Origin: Setomelanomma holmii
Lineage: Eukaryota > Ascomycota > Dothideomycetes > Pleosporales > Phaeosphaeriaceae
Direction of reading: 5' to 3'
NCBI GenBank assembly: GCA_010015745.1
Contig: ML978278.1
Coordinates: 1-64,000 of the forward strand
DNA length: 64,000 nt
The notes beneath the pieces were generated by a model, which was given only the letters and a program-made list of their open reading frames with translations, made no database searches and had not been told where the DNA came from. Positions 42,776 to 54,212 of this stretch are shown here, piece after piece. The position numbers were made by a program, and so were the translations under genes. The stretch's first letter is position 1, and each line of letters begins with the position of its first letter.

Positions 42776-45160
42776 TCAAACATCATACCTTCCCCTCCCC
42801 TGCCCAATGACTTCATTGCCGAACAATCGTCCAGCATCGACACAATACCTCGCCTCGCCATCGCCGTCTCGCCCGACTTCACTGCCCCAACATACCAGCA
42901 CTGCATCCAGAATACCGCCAAGCACGCCTTCCATTGCACCTAGTGCGCCCCAGCCAATAGCCGCGCTGATCAGACCGACGACGTATGCATATAGACTGCC
43001 TTTGTATGGAACGGTGCCGTTGCCGATTTGCAGCATCCTCGCGGTCGAGACCCAGCCACCAAAGCCAAGAGATAGTGTGATGACCCAGCGAATTGCGTGG
43101 AGTAGCAGCTTGGCGAGGCGGTAGGACTGTATCGAAGGTCTGCCGTTATTCTTGAAGTCGCGTGGGCCGAGAGTCGTTGTCGGAGACGTGGTCGAGATAA
43201 AACTTAGCTGCGACAAGCCTCTTGCGGCTTGGTTCAGTGGCACACCGTGAATCGACGCAAATGTGAGTGTGAGCGGATTGGTCATGGCAGCAATAGGCGT
43301 GGGCACCATTGAGTATGCACACATGCTGATCATGCCGGCGATGCGTCGTGGAAGGACGATGAGTGGTAGCCGCACCAATAGCGAGATCAGTGTCGACATG
43401 CAAATCGTGCCAGCCATGGTGTAAGTAGCATGGCTGAGCGAAGCTTGAACGACGGTCCACGCAGGCGGCGTCGGTACACTATTGCGGTGGAAGTACCATT
43501 GAGACACAGTGGCTGCGGTAGTTGCGCGCTGTACGCCAGCGATCACTGCCAGTGTCCAGAAGTAGTCCAAGAAGAAGGCAATACCCAGCCACCACGTGCT
43601 CGCATCGATGATCCAGCGCGACTTGTTGCCGACGAAATGACCGCCAAGGAACAATCGCGTGAACATCAAAATCCAGATCCAAGACCACAGGATGACCGCA
43701 GCCAATGTAGCAATGCCAACCACCAAGAGCGGAAATTGGGCGCGCAGGATCTCCCCAGAGAACTCGAGCATGCCGGCAGCCTTGTCCAGGGAATGTCGCC
43801 CTTTCCATGCTGTATAAACCCAGAAGACGGCGAAAGCTAGTGGGCCAAATGAGAGCCATCGCATGAATCGATCTTGCACGCTATCCCCGCGCCATGAGCC
43901 CTTGAAGCTGGATATAAACGGGTAGAGGAAGAAGGAAATTGAGATGACGGGCACTGCGACTAAAATGAGCATGACCAAACGTCGCGCGAAAGACCGCAAT
44001 AACGACAGCCACAGAAGCCCAACGACTATCGAGACTAGCGAATAGACTCCAATGAGATGGAATGACGAGCGCAGCACCGTGTAGATGGTGTCTCCAATCG
44101 GATTCTTTCTGCTTGGTGGCGATTCTTGCAGCAGCGAGATAAAGAAGACGCCGATGATGGCGCATTGAATGATGACAAACAGCTCTGCCCAGAAGAAATT
44201 GTGCCTTGGTGGGGACGTTGGGTTTTCAGGTACGACATCCGGCACGGTCTGGCGATCCGGACTTATGGGCCGTGGGTGCTCCATATATGTATCCTCGTCC
44301 GTCTCTTGTGGTATGGGAAGTGTGGTTCTCAGAGGACTGCGGCCGCGCTTGCCTCTTGGTGCGTTGCGAAGTTGCTGGTAAGATGGTGGGGGCTCGTCCT
44401 TGTGGCCCAGAAGTTCGTCCCTCTCAAGGGCTTCTACACTGTTCCTATCAGTCGATTCGAGCTCCACATCCACCAGTCGTCCCTTCCCTCTGCTGCTTGG
44501 GTCTGTCGACTCGGATAACGGAACACTGGAGTCCCGCTCTTCCTCTTCAGTACTTGTGACGGTGGCAGATCTCCCACGTGCGGGCTTATCGCCCTTCCAC
44601 GAGCTCTTGATTCCTCTCCCTAGCCCGTATCCAGGAATTTCGTTCTCGTCCCTCTCTGCTTCTATAGTGTGATCTGACCTGTGTATCCCGTCGTCATCCA
44701 CTTCAGACGATTCCGAGAGGTTGCTTGCGCCAAATTGCCGCCGCGACCGCTGAAGGGCGTAGTGGTCGGCCATCTCCCGGTCGTGCTCTCCGTGATCGTC
44801 CTCTTCCCGGAAGTCGTCTGTGGCTGAGTAGAACAACGGCGCGGGCGCGTTCGAGGTCCGCGATGCGAAGGCGAAGCGCGACATGGCTTGCGAGTTGTAT
44901 GGATTCGGCATATTGCGACGCTGAAGGTATGCTTGGGCTGCGCGCGACGACGGTCGCTGTCTGTCCGAGGGGTTGCGGTTGAAGGGTGATTCGGGCTGCC
45001 CACCCAGCGACAGCCGCGACTGAGACTGGGAGAGGAACTTTGAGGCATCTGGCAGCACGCATATCAGTCACGCGAGTCCTACGATCAGCTAAGACAGCAG
45101 GCGGTGCGGCTGTCACATGTACCCGATAAGGGCAATCAGAGGCTTACATTCAGAAAACAT
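42776..45160 (-). CDS. PNS1: Pns1/CTL (SLC44-like) choline transporter-like protein
   Basis: Two exons: a 13-nt first coding exon 45160-45148 (ATG TTT TCT GAA T) and 45048-42776, with a 99-nt GTAAGC...CCAG intron that closes in phase to MFSEYASKFLSQSQSR; 761 aa. The first 290 residues are disordered and Ser/Asp/Glu/Arg-rich. About ten membrane spans follow (for example FFWAELFVIIQCAIIGVFF, LVVGIATLAAVILWSWIWIL). The CTL domain motifs are ATTAATVSQWYFHR and the late VLGGILDAVLVCW with a CYCVDA-type segment (ARYCVDAG). Relatives sit in the plasma membrane and related human CTL1 carries choline; yeast Pns1 has no proven substrate. Confidence 0.93.
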
Positions 45161-46075
45161 GGCGGGCGATGAAAGAGGTGGGCTGCCCGTCTGCCGATGC
45201 AGCTTCCCGCGGCCGCCTGGGCGTCTTTATTGTGGGTGCAGCCTTGGAGTGAGGTTGCTGGGTCAGCAGATGTGAGGCGGCCGATCAAGGTACCAGAGGC
45301 AACGATGGATGACGCAGCTTCCGAGGCATGCAGCTGATAGTGGAGTGCGGCGCGTGAAGCAGCCTGTAGATGGTAGATATGATATGTATCTGAAGGTAGG
45401 AATAGTTTAGGATACGCTATAGGTAGAATAGGTGGTGAAGTGTTACGTTACTGGCAAGCGCGTTGTCGCTGTCCGTCATACTCGCGCCTGAGCTACCTAA
45501 TCGATAGGCCGCACATTAGCTCCGCTTCCAGCGCGAGGCAGGGATCACATGGCCTCCGCATTCTTCGCCATCACGCTTCACCATGGCTTTAATATCGGGC
45601 CTAAAGAGCGGTCTGAATCACGAGTGAGTTGCATAGGGTTGCACAACAGTGACCTTTTTGCAAGACAGACATTGCTCCTGGTAGTATTTATGACCTTGAT
45701 ACACATATTTGCATGATGCTGTGCTGTGCTTGTGGCGTGAAGGACTACCTAATTCTTCGCATCTTGCCCGAATCTAAGGTAAAAGACGTTAAGAAACGGC
45801 CCAGGTCTGCCCGTTATGCTATTCCATGCAGGTGTGCCACGCTGAAGTACAGCCGCTATGACCGCATTGTGTCAAGCCGCATCACGTCGCTCCCAGCTTC
45901 AACAACCGTCTTGCTCTTCTGCTTGCCTCGCAGCGAAACCTTCACCCTCGACACACGCCTTCCACCACTGCCCTCACCGCATTCTCGCCCACTCCAGCCC
46001 GGTCTCTTTCTCCGCCTCTTCCACGTCACTTCCGACACACTCGACTGAAGATCGCTTCCGGCGCGATAGCCGCAA
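45161..46075. other. Divergent promoter region (Pns1 / Rab4)
   Basis: 915 bases between two starts on opposite strands. Short frames at 45713-46048 are chance by all signs. Pyrimidine-rich tracts lie at 45990-46030, just before the Rab gene. Confidence 0.5.
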
Positions 46076-46914
46076 ATGTCACAGCCATGGGACTACATAG
46101 CGAAGATTGTCTCTCTGGGAGATTCCGGTTGCGGTAAATCAAGTGTGAGACTCGCACTTTTTCTGCACTTCAACTTGTATCTGACTCCGCTTAGTTGACC
46201 GTTCGCCTCTGTGAGGGCCGCTTCTCTCCACACCACGATGTCACCATCGGCGTCGAGTTCGGGTCGCGTATCGTGCCTGTTGGACCGCCTGCTTCGCTCG
46301 CCCTCAACATCAACAACCCCTCGAAATCTGCATCACAGGCACCGGCGCCGACCTCGCATTCGAAACAACAACCACAGAAGCACATGAAGCTCTCATTGTG
46401 GGACACGGCAGGGCAAGAGACGTATAAGAGTATCACACGAAGCTACTTCCGTGGCGCATCGGGAGCACTACTTGTGTTCGACATCTCGCGGAAGAACACA
46501 TTCCTCAGCGCAACAAGCTGGCTGCACGACCTGCGGCAAATCGCAGAGGACGGCATCGTGGTAGTGCTCGTGGGCAACAAAAGTGATCTCGCATCATCAT
46601 CGACTGTCTCCGAGTCTGAAGCGGCGAACAAGCGACAAGTAACGAAAGAAGTGGCAGAGGAGTGGTGCAAAGCAAATGGCGTCATGGAGTACGTCGAGAC
46701 TTCCGCCAAGAATGGCGAGGGTGTCGAGAGAGCATTTTTGGAAGTCGCAGAGAGGATATATCAGAACATTGAGGCTGGCAAATATGATCTGAATGACCGG
46801 AGAAGTGGCGTAAAAGGGCCCGGAGCAGGAGGAGGTAATAGAGCTGGGGTGAACTTGGGCATGAACGATGCCGCAAAGAAGGGGAAGCAGCAAGGGTGGG
46901 GAACTTGTTGTTAA
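46076..46914 (+). CDS. Rab4-like small GTPase with an insertion
   Basis: Two exons, 46076-46144 and 46195-46914, with a 50-nt intron in phase 0; 262 aa. G motifs are complete: P-loop GDSGCGKSS, switch I VTIGVEFGSR, WDTAGQE, GNKSDL, and ETSAKNG. The tail ends CC for double geranylgeranylation. The TIGVEFGSR stretch with TRSYFRGASGALLVFDI places it nearest to the Rab4/Rab14/Rab2 group, so a role in endosomal recycling is likely. About 29 extra residues (ASLALNINNPSK...) lie between the interswitch strands, before KLSLWDTAGQE; ordinary Rabs have a tight turn there. The insert is Ala/Ser/Pro/Gln-rich and lacks intron ends that would remove it in phase. Confidence 0.93.
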
Positions 46915-48102
46915 TTACACGAAAGCCATGGGAACTTGTACAGTACAACATTTTATCTTTCCGCATGCATAGTCAGGTGTTCGGGCATTTTTCTTTGTCA
47001 AGCGATGCACACTAAAGGTAACCACTTAATGCCTCCTTCACGAAGTTATCTCTCTTACGCATCCAGTGACGAAATCCCGACCTTTCATGATTTCAAGTCA
47101 TAGATCATTTATCTACCGGGGGCGCTCTCTTGTGCCGCGCAGTGATCGATAGTCTACCATTTGCCGCGGTAGAGGGCCGTGCTTTCCTCTTCCAACTGGT
47201 GTAACCACCAAGGTACTTCTCGTCGCACCCTGACTGCTCGCCTTTTTCATACAACACTCATCCTGCCATGACGTATCGTTAGCCAAAGCACTGGGGAGCT
47301 CATCGACAAATGTCTCTGGCAAATGACCGCATTCCGCGAAAACAAACAGCACATAACCTTATGATGCTACTCACCACATAAAGAAGGTGCCACCACCAAA
47401 CACGCCCTCTGGAGACTATAGGAAGGCCTGATATATCTTTCGACATCGAACACTTGACGAGCACGGCTGAGAAGGGATGTCTGGCGTGAGTCTGAGTGAC
47501 GCTCGGTGGTACCCCAATGTCAGATGCACGAAAGGCGCCAGCTTCGAGCCTGCGATGGACATCAGTCCATCCAAGGTAGCGAGTATACTCAGTCAAGACT
47601 TCGCGACCTTGAGTGGACGCTGCACACGCGGACGCCTCGTCAACGTCACCCGCATAAGCGAGGCTTCAGCCTCATGCGGCGACAACATCACCCCTCGCCG
47701 CCAGGCATCTCCACTCCAGAGCAGGATTCTACGAGCGAAAGCGTATCATCCAGGGGGGTGTATAGACGGGAGCATAGTGTACACCTGCGCTATCATGCCA
47801 GCACACCTCTGCTTGGCACAACAGCTTCTCCAATCCACCACCTTGACGTCGCTCACGCAGGCAACGACCGCTTAGCACTGTGTACCCAATACTCATCGAG
47901 CGTCTCACCTTCCCGGAGATCACGGTTCTTCCCACACCCGGCCGGTGGGAAATGTGAAATAATTCGACAAGCGCATCAGAAGCAATGTTGGTAAGTATAA
48001 CGAACAACGATGGATACTACTAGCTAAGCATCACAGGTAAAGCCTTGCGCTTCAACAGATCTTTACGATTCATCGCACATCTGAAGAGCACTATTAGCCA
48101 GC
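46915..48102. other. Intergenic region before the Hsp70-like pseudogene
   Basis: 1.19 kb. Overlapping plus-strand frames at 47477-47875 and 47506-47994 and minus frames are open but show no family motif. It may hold further decayed sequence, as it borders the broken Hsp70/kinase island. Confidence 0.4.
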
Positions 48103-49728
48103 ATGGGTGCCGGGGACTATGCCATTACAATCGACCTGGGTGCCGCAAACACTTGCACGGCGGTGTTTCGTGACAATAGTGTAGAGGTTGTGCCCCATCA
48201 GGGCCAGTCTCTCATGCCATCGTGTGTGGCTTCCACCCAAACCACTCGTCTTGTGGGATCAGCCGCTGCCAGTCAAGCAGGATTGAACCCGAGCAACACC
48301 ATCTTCAATGTTCTAAGAATCGTCGGCAGACAATTTTGCGAACCAGACGCCCAGCATGTGATCAGATTCGCTTCGTATCGAGTGAAAGAACAGAGTGGCT
48401 ATCCAGTATTTGTGGTCGATCACATGGGAAATGAGCTTCATGTATCTCCAACAAAGATCCTCGCTATGATTTTAGCGAGAGCCAAGAAGGATGCCCAGGC
48501 GTTCGTCGGTCAAGACTGCCGCATCAAACACGCAGTGATAATGGTGCCAGCGCACTTCGGCCCCGTGCGGCATTGAATAGTCCTGGAAACCGCTTTTGCT
48601 GTTCAGCTTAACGTTACGCTCACAATCCTTTCCGTGGAGGGCACCTGCATTGAGTACGCACTCAAGATGCCATCATACTTAAGCGAAAGGAATGTTCTAT
48701 GTATTGACTTCGGAGCTGCGTCGCTTGATGTGGCCGTCGCCAATGTCGAGGAAGGCAAGGTCCATATCAAAGCCACGGACGGTGAGCATCTCGGCGGCGA
48801 TGACATTGATAATTTCCTCATCCAACACCTGGCCACAATCGCCAAGATCTCATGGGATCTCATTACGCCACGGATACTTCATCGACTACGCATGGCATCC
48901 GAAAAGGCAAAGCGCGAACTTTCTTCCCAACAGAGAACGAGTGTGAGTCTCAATCTACCGGACGGAGAGCATGACTTTCTTTATGTTCTCACACGTCAAG
49001 AGCTAGAGCAGACTTGCTTCTCGTTTGAGTTTGAAGAGAGGTGCGTCGATCAGCTCGAGCGGATCTTGCGGCACTCAAAGATGTGCAAGGCCAACATTCA
49101 CTCGGTGATAATGACCGGAGACTCTTCACGGGTTCCCTGATTCTCATCAACGATCTCATCTTTCATGGACGAAAGCTTCATACCACACTGTGTCAATATC
49201 GATGAGTCTGCCGCTAGGGGTGCCGCCATGTACGCTGCGATACTTTGTGGTAAATCATCAAATAGCTTCGCAAAGGCACTGTTCCTCGACACCACGGCGC
49301 ACCGCTTTTGGCCTCCAAGGATCATTTATGTGTCCTACCGCGATGCGCTTTCGGAGTCTGAAATGCAGAATTTAATCGCAGAAATCGAGCATTTTGAAGC
49401 AATCGAGGCTGTTGAAATGTCACGTGTTGAAGCCAAGCATGCCTTAGAAGGCTACCTTCTGGCAATGATAGGGGACGAGGACACTTTTGATGACAATACT
49501 ACGCCAACGATGACAGAATTCGCACATATCGATTTGGCATGGCTGGACGAGAATCCAGCGCTCAGTGAGGGCGTATATCGTGGGCGGTTGAAAATTTGGC
49601 AAGACAGAGCCAACAGTACATTATGGCCATTTGGTGACAAATCGGTGCAGAAGCTCAAGAGAACCGCAGGTTCACTACAAGCACAGGCAATGTCTGCCAA
49701 ACCTCATGCGCAGCGGGGCAGATCGTAA
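48103..49728 (+). pseudogene. Hsp70-like protein gene, two in-frame stops
   Basis: A single frame runs from ATG 48103 to 49728 (about 541 codons) and is cut only by TGA at 48574-48576 and TGA at 49138-49140. The protein parts follow an Hsp70 ATPase domain in order: ITIDLGAANTCTAVF (phosphate 1), ARAKKDAQAFVG, LCIDFGAASLDVAV (phosphate 2), GEHLGGDDIDNFLI, a helical SEKAKRELSS segment and VIMTGDSSRVP (adenosine motif). The C-terminal part is short and lacks a normal substrate-binding domain. It is a divergent member, not a canonical chaperone. The second stop follows SSRVP, where Hsp70s continue. Splicing around the stops was not possible. Same strand as the kinase pseudogene 278 bases on. Confidence 0.82.
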
Positions 49729-50005
49729 TCTCCACCGCATCCTAACGGCCAACGGCCAGCAGATCTTGGCTCTAGTGAGACTGATGAATTGACGCATTCA
49801 AATCTTGGCGAAGTGTTCGGAGGGATGGAAATTGCATAGTCCCAGTCTAGAGTTCCGCACGACGCACGAGTCGGGTATCATGCTTTATAACCATGAGGAC
49901 TCCTTAACAACACCGCAACGCAGGGATCACCCTCTTCAACCAACCAGCATTGCGACACATTCTGAATCAATCTTAATACATCCAGTCGCTCGTCTGACAG
50001 GTAGC

Positions 50006-51486
50006 ATGGGCATGGAAGCACTCTTCGAAAGGGTAAGGAACGAGGGATATACGTACACCGACACAGACTTCTTACTAATTGCCTCATTTCTGCACAACAT
50101 CGGGGAACACTTATGGTCACGGATCCCAAGATTATACACCGTCTTGCGGCTGATCAATCGTCTTAAAATAATACAGGACTTCATCGGGCAAGGTACGTCA
50201 GTTCTACTCAGTAGGCATAAACAGTTCCTTCATGTTGTTAGTACTGACGAGGATCCTTGTCGCTCATTCTGCTGTGGTCTTTCTCTAACGATCATTTGTT
50301 CTAGGCATCAGCGATATTTGGTTTCCATTCACGCTGAACTCTCTACCGACCTCCTTGTCACCCACGGTGCGAACATTGTTCCTTGAGCGTCAAACCACTG
50401 TTCTCTCCAAGTCTCTACTTTTCGAAAAAGATTTAGCTCGCAGACACGTGCATTTTGGCCGGGATGAGCCCCTTCCGTTTAGCGTCGTTGCAAGATTGGG
50501 TACCGGGGCCCATGCACATGTTGACAAAGTGATGAACACAATCAGTCACCGGGAGTATGCTCGCAAACAATTCAAACGCCAGAAAGAAACGGGCAAGGAG
50601 GCCATCAAAAGCTTCCTCGTAAAGTTGCAAGTGTTGAAACGAGTGCAGCACCATCACTGCGTGGGACTGGTAAGCCACTTCCATTTAGTCCGCATGAAGA
50701 TCGTGCCACTAACCAGTCCTGAAGATATACAGCTATACCGATCCCAAGTACTTCGCTCTACTCATGACGCCTGTGGTCGAGTGCAGTCTCAATGAGTACT
50801 ACAAAATTGCACGCGCCTCATCAGATAAACTTTCCCTGCTTCGCAGCTTCCTTGGCTGCTTCGCCAACGCGCTGCAATACGTCCATAGCATAAGGATCCG
50901 CCATCGAGACATCAAGCCGGAAAATATCCTAGTCAAGGGCGACACAATGTATCTTTCCGATTTTGGCATCGCATTAGACTGGGAACATTTATCACGCTCC
51001 ACCACAACCGCTGACTTGGGGAAAACCTGGGTCTATGCAGCTCCTGAGGTGGCACGACATGAAAAGCGCAGCTCTTCAGCCAATGTGTGGTCGCTTGGTT
51101 GTGTCTTCATGGAGATTGTGACCGTTCTCAAAGGAGAGACCGTTGCGGCCATGCGAGCATTCTTCGAGGAAGGAAGCGGCAACTATCGATTCTACGCCAA
51201 TATAGCACAATTCCCTCCATGGGCAAAGAAACTGCGCATGATAGGCTCTGAAAAGGACGACATTATCTTCAAATGGGTCTGAGGAATGCTTGAGGACGAC
51301 GCTGATGAACGTCCGACCGCGGCTATGCTCTTTTCTGGCATCATGGACGTGGCTGAGACTCAAAAAGTTCCATTTTGTGGGTCGTGTTGCATTGAAGGAG
51401 CGGACTCGTCCGGTGTCGAGGACGACGACGAGGACGGCTTGTGGGAGAAGGCAGGGGAGCTCACCATCGTGCCTGGAAATGCTTGA
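50006..51486 (+). pseudogene. Ser/Thr protein kinase gene, frame break and stop
   Basis: Exon 1 (50006-50192; MEALFERVRNEGYTYTDTDFLL) and exon 2 (from 50305; GISDIWFPFTLNSLP) join in phase over a GTACGT...CTAG intron. The kinase domain follows: Gly loop RLGTGAHAHVDKV, the Lys in EYARKQFKR, HRDIKPENIL, SDFGIAL and YAAPEVA, all intact. A second intron-like segment (GTAAGC at 50670, CTAAC, ACAG at 50732) leaves the frame one base out before YTDPKYFALLMTPV. TGA at 51280-51282 (after FKWV) stops the last part, which goes on with GMLEDDADERPTAAML to 51486. This belongs to a large Pezizomycotina kinase family with a helical N-terminal region; function unknown. Both lesions could be decay or, for the shift, a sequence error. 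Confidence 0.8.
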
Positions 51487-53152
51487 GGCGAATTATCTTC
51501 TGACGAAGTTGCAAGTCAAGATCAGATGAACAAGCCAGCACCAGACATGCATCGCCTCTATCAGGTACTCAAAGGAAGCGTTTTCCATTGGCATTTTGTT
51601 CGCAACCACATCAAGGGTCATGTAGACTCGACACGCTGTCCAACACATCAGATCTTGGGCGAAGACATACCTCCAAAGTCTGCGAGATGAAATTTCTGCC
51701 TTAATTCAGCTGCCACACTGCTTTTGCACACCGCCTTCTTATGTCGGTTACCACGCTGCCTAATCTTCTCACGTCCTACAGCTTCAAGCAGACTTAAAAT
51801 TTGATCCGGTCGAACAAGACGATCCTCCCACTGCTTTCGCGCAAGCCAAACAAGTTTACTGAGTACACCAAGAAGAACATCTGAAATCTAAAGTGATACT
51901 GTATGTAGAGTGTCTGTCCGGAGAAACTCTGCTTAAAACCAGTCCAGATACAGCCTCGACTGCTGCAGAGCTTCCCGGTACGCGAAGAGAAGAGGTCCGA
52001 AATACTAAGTTAACGACTGGTGCCGAAGCGCACGGGTTCGAGGAAGCGGCCGGACAACTCTGAGGTCCTCCTCATTCATCCTGATATCCGGGACACAGAC
52101 ACGATGAAGCACAGCGATCCACTCGGTTGCGCCCACAAGGCCCTGCACAGTATGGAACCACATGCTTGGCAACGTAACTTCTACCATGGTTTCATCCTTG
52201 GGGATGTGCGCAGCTTCGTCAACGCCCGTGAGTAAACCCAAGGTTATCTTGTTCAGAGTTTCGGGACAGCCATTTGGTAGAATAGGGTTTGCACAACAGT
52301 CCTTTTCCCGCGAGGATAAGTCTTCAAGGAATATCCGCATTCGACAACGCGAATTACCAGAACAGGGTGCAGGCTATTAGGATTGAGGCAACTACCTAAT
52401 TCGATTAACAACATGCGAATAGTGGGAAGAAATATACGTATTTTAAGGGTTCGACGAATGAAAATGAATATCGGACGGTGGTAGACATAGGAGTGCCAGG
52501 TTGACCTCGAATGTGCATCGTCAGCCAGAGCCTAAGGTTGCCATATTTTGAGTACAATTCGGCATGTGTATCAAGAGGAAGAACATACGGCAGCCTGGGT
52601 TCCCTCAATCAAGTTTTCCATGGGAACCTTTGTTTGACGACATGCTGAATATCTTCAGGCAGTGTCGTTCTTGATGCATATGAGCCTCCCGGATGATGTG
52701 TATTCCTCCGGGCGCAAACTAGCAAGTATAATGCGATGAACATTGCAACAGTCCTATCAGATGTGAAATGCTATGAGTGACCATTGCGGTACTGGAAACT
52801 ACGACCAATTGTCGTAAACCAGCGACTGTAAAGTGGCTTAGGCACCTTCCTAATATGGCAAGGCGCATGTACTCCGATGGGCGCGTTCCTGCATCATCGC
52901 CATCAGCCTCTTCCGCCATCTCGAAAGTTCTATATATCGAAATCTCAAATGAGTTCTCGGTGACTCAAAACCAACTTCGCGGTACAAAACGGGGTAACTG
53001 CGTCGCGTTGTGTGCATATTCGAACCGCAATACATCTTCGCCTCACATTTCATTCCCGCGGAGCACCAAACAGCATTTTTAATTCATCCCAAAACATCAA
53101 AACCAGAAACAACAACACCCAATCTCACGCTCGACACTCCGATTCAAGCACA
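51487..53152. other. Intergenic region, possibly decayed sequence
   Basis: 1.67 kb with no recognised gene. A minus-strand frame of 111 aa (52340-52005) and plus-strand frames at 52020-52235 and 52777-53082 overlap each other and have no motif. The last 150 bases contain the promoter of the AlaX-type gene. Confidence 0.4.
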
Positions 53153-54086
53153 ATGGCAACCCCTGACCCACTAACCCAACACACCGAACCGCTCTATCAA
53201 AAAGACGGCCAACTCTACACCCACACAGCACCCATAACATCCATTCAATCCCTCTCCTCCCTCCCTCCAGACACCCAATCCCTCTTCAAACCACCGCCCG
53301 ACGCACAACCCTTCATCCTCACCACGCCAAGCACAATCTTCCACGCCCAAGGCGGCGGCCAGCCCTCCGACACGGGCACCATAAAAGCCGGCGCCACAGT
53401 ATTTGAAATCCATCAAGTCCGCAAAATCGATCCCGCAATCCTGCACCTAGGCTCCCTCCAACCCTCTCACTCTATATTCTCAGCGGACGAAACGGAGATC
53501 GGGGAGCAAAGCATCGACGTGCCCAAACGCCTATTACATTCACGGATTCACACCGCAGGCCACGTGATTGGGCTCGCAGTAAATCAGCTCATCATAGAGG
53601 GCGTGTTAGCCAAGGACATTGTAGATGGGAAAGCGAGTCATTACCCCGGCGCTGCGTTTGTGGAGTTTGTGGGTTTGATTAGTGGGGAGAAGAAAGCTGA
53701 GATACAAGGGAGGGTTGATGGTACGTATACCCTACCCCATTTCTCATTATCCTTTCGTTGTGCCAGGTTTCGAGCGGATATCTGTGCTTCCATGATATGA
53801 ATGAACTCTAGCTGATTGTGTGAACTTAGAACTCGTACGCCAAGATCTCGATGTCAAGGTCCATTTCTGGACGGAAGAAAAGGCGCGAAGCGATTGTACT
53901 GGGGTTTTGGAATCGTTCAAGAGCGATGAAGATGGCGTGCGTGTGGTTCAGATTGGGGACGTTGGGAGTTATCCGTGTGGTGGGACGCATGTGCTCAAGT
54001 TGAAGGAGTGTGGGAAGATTGTTGTGAGGGGGATTAAGAGGCAAAAGGGGATAAGTAAGGTTAGTTACGAAGTGCAGGACGCATGA
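53153..54086 (+). CDS. AlaX-type alanyl-tRNA editing protein
   Basis: Two exons, 53153-53720 and 53830-54086, with a 109-nt GTACGT...TTAG intron in phase; 274 aa. It has the second-additional-domain fold of alanyl- and threonyl-tRNA synthetases: FHAQGGGQPSDTG near residue 65, the Zn motif HSRIHTAGHVIG (HxxxH) and the late CGGTHVLKLKECGKI with its Cys-His pair, followed by KRQKGISKVSYEV. Free-standing AlaX proteins hydrolyse Ser- or Gly-mischarged tRNA-Ala in trans. There is no aminoacylation domain. The N-terminus matches the longer AlaX type with an OB-like glycine motif. An ATG upstream at 53012 is in frame but is not needed. Confidence 0.93.
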
Positions 54087-54212
54087 TATTGGCACTTGAA
54101 TTTGAACTGGTATTGATACGACTGATTTCGAGTTATGAGCTATAAAGCCATGTCCCACCATTCTCTCCGCGATGGGTAACCAATTCTCCACGGCCAACGT
54201 CGTATTACCCCA

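Noticed and set aside
52005..52340. 111-aa minus-strand open frame in the island after the kinase pseudogene
   Set aside because: No recognisable domain, overlapped by a plus-strand frame, no splice signals that extend it.
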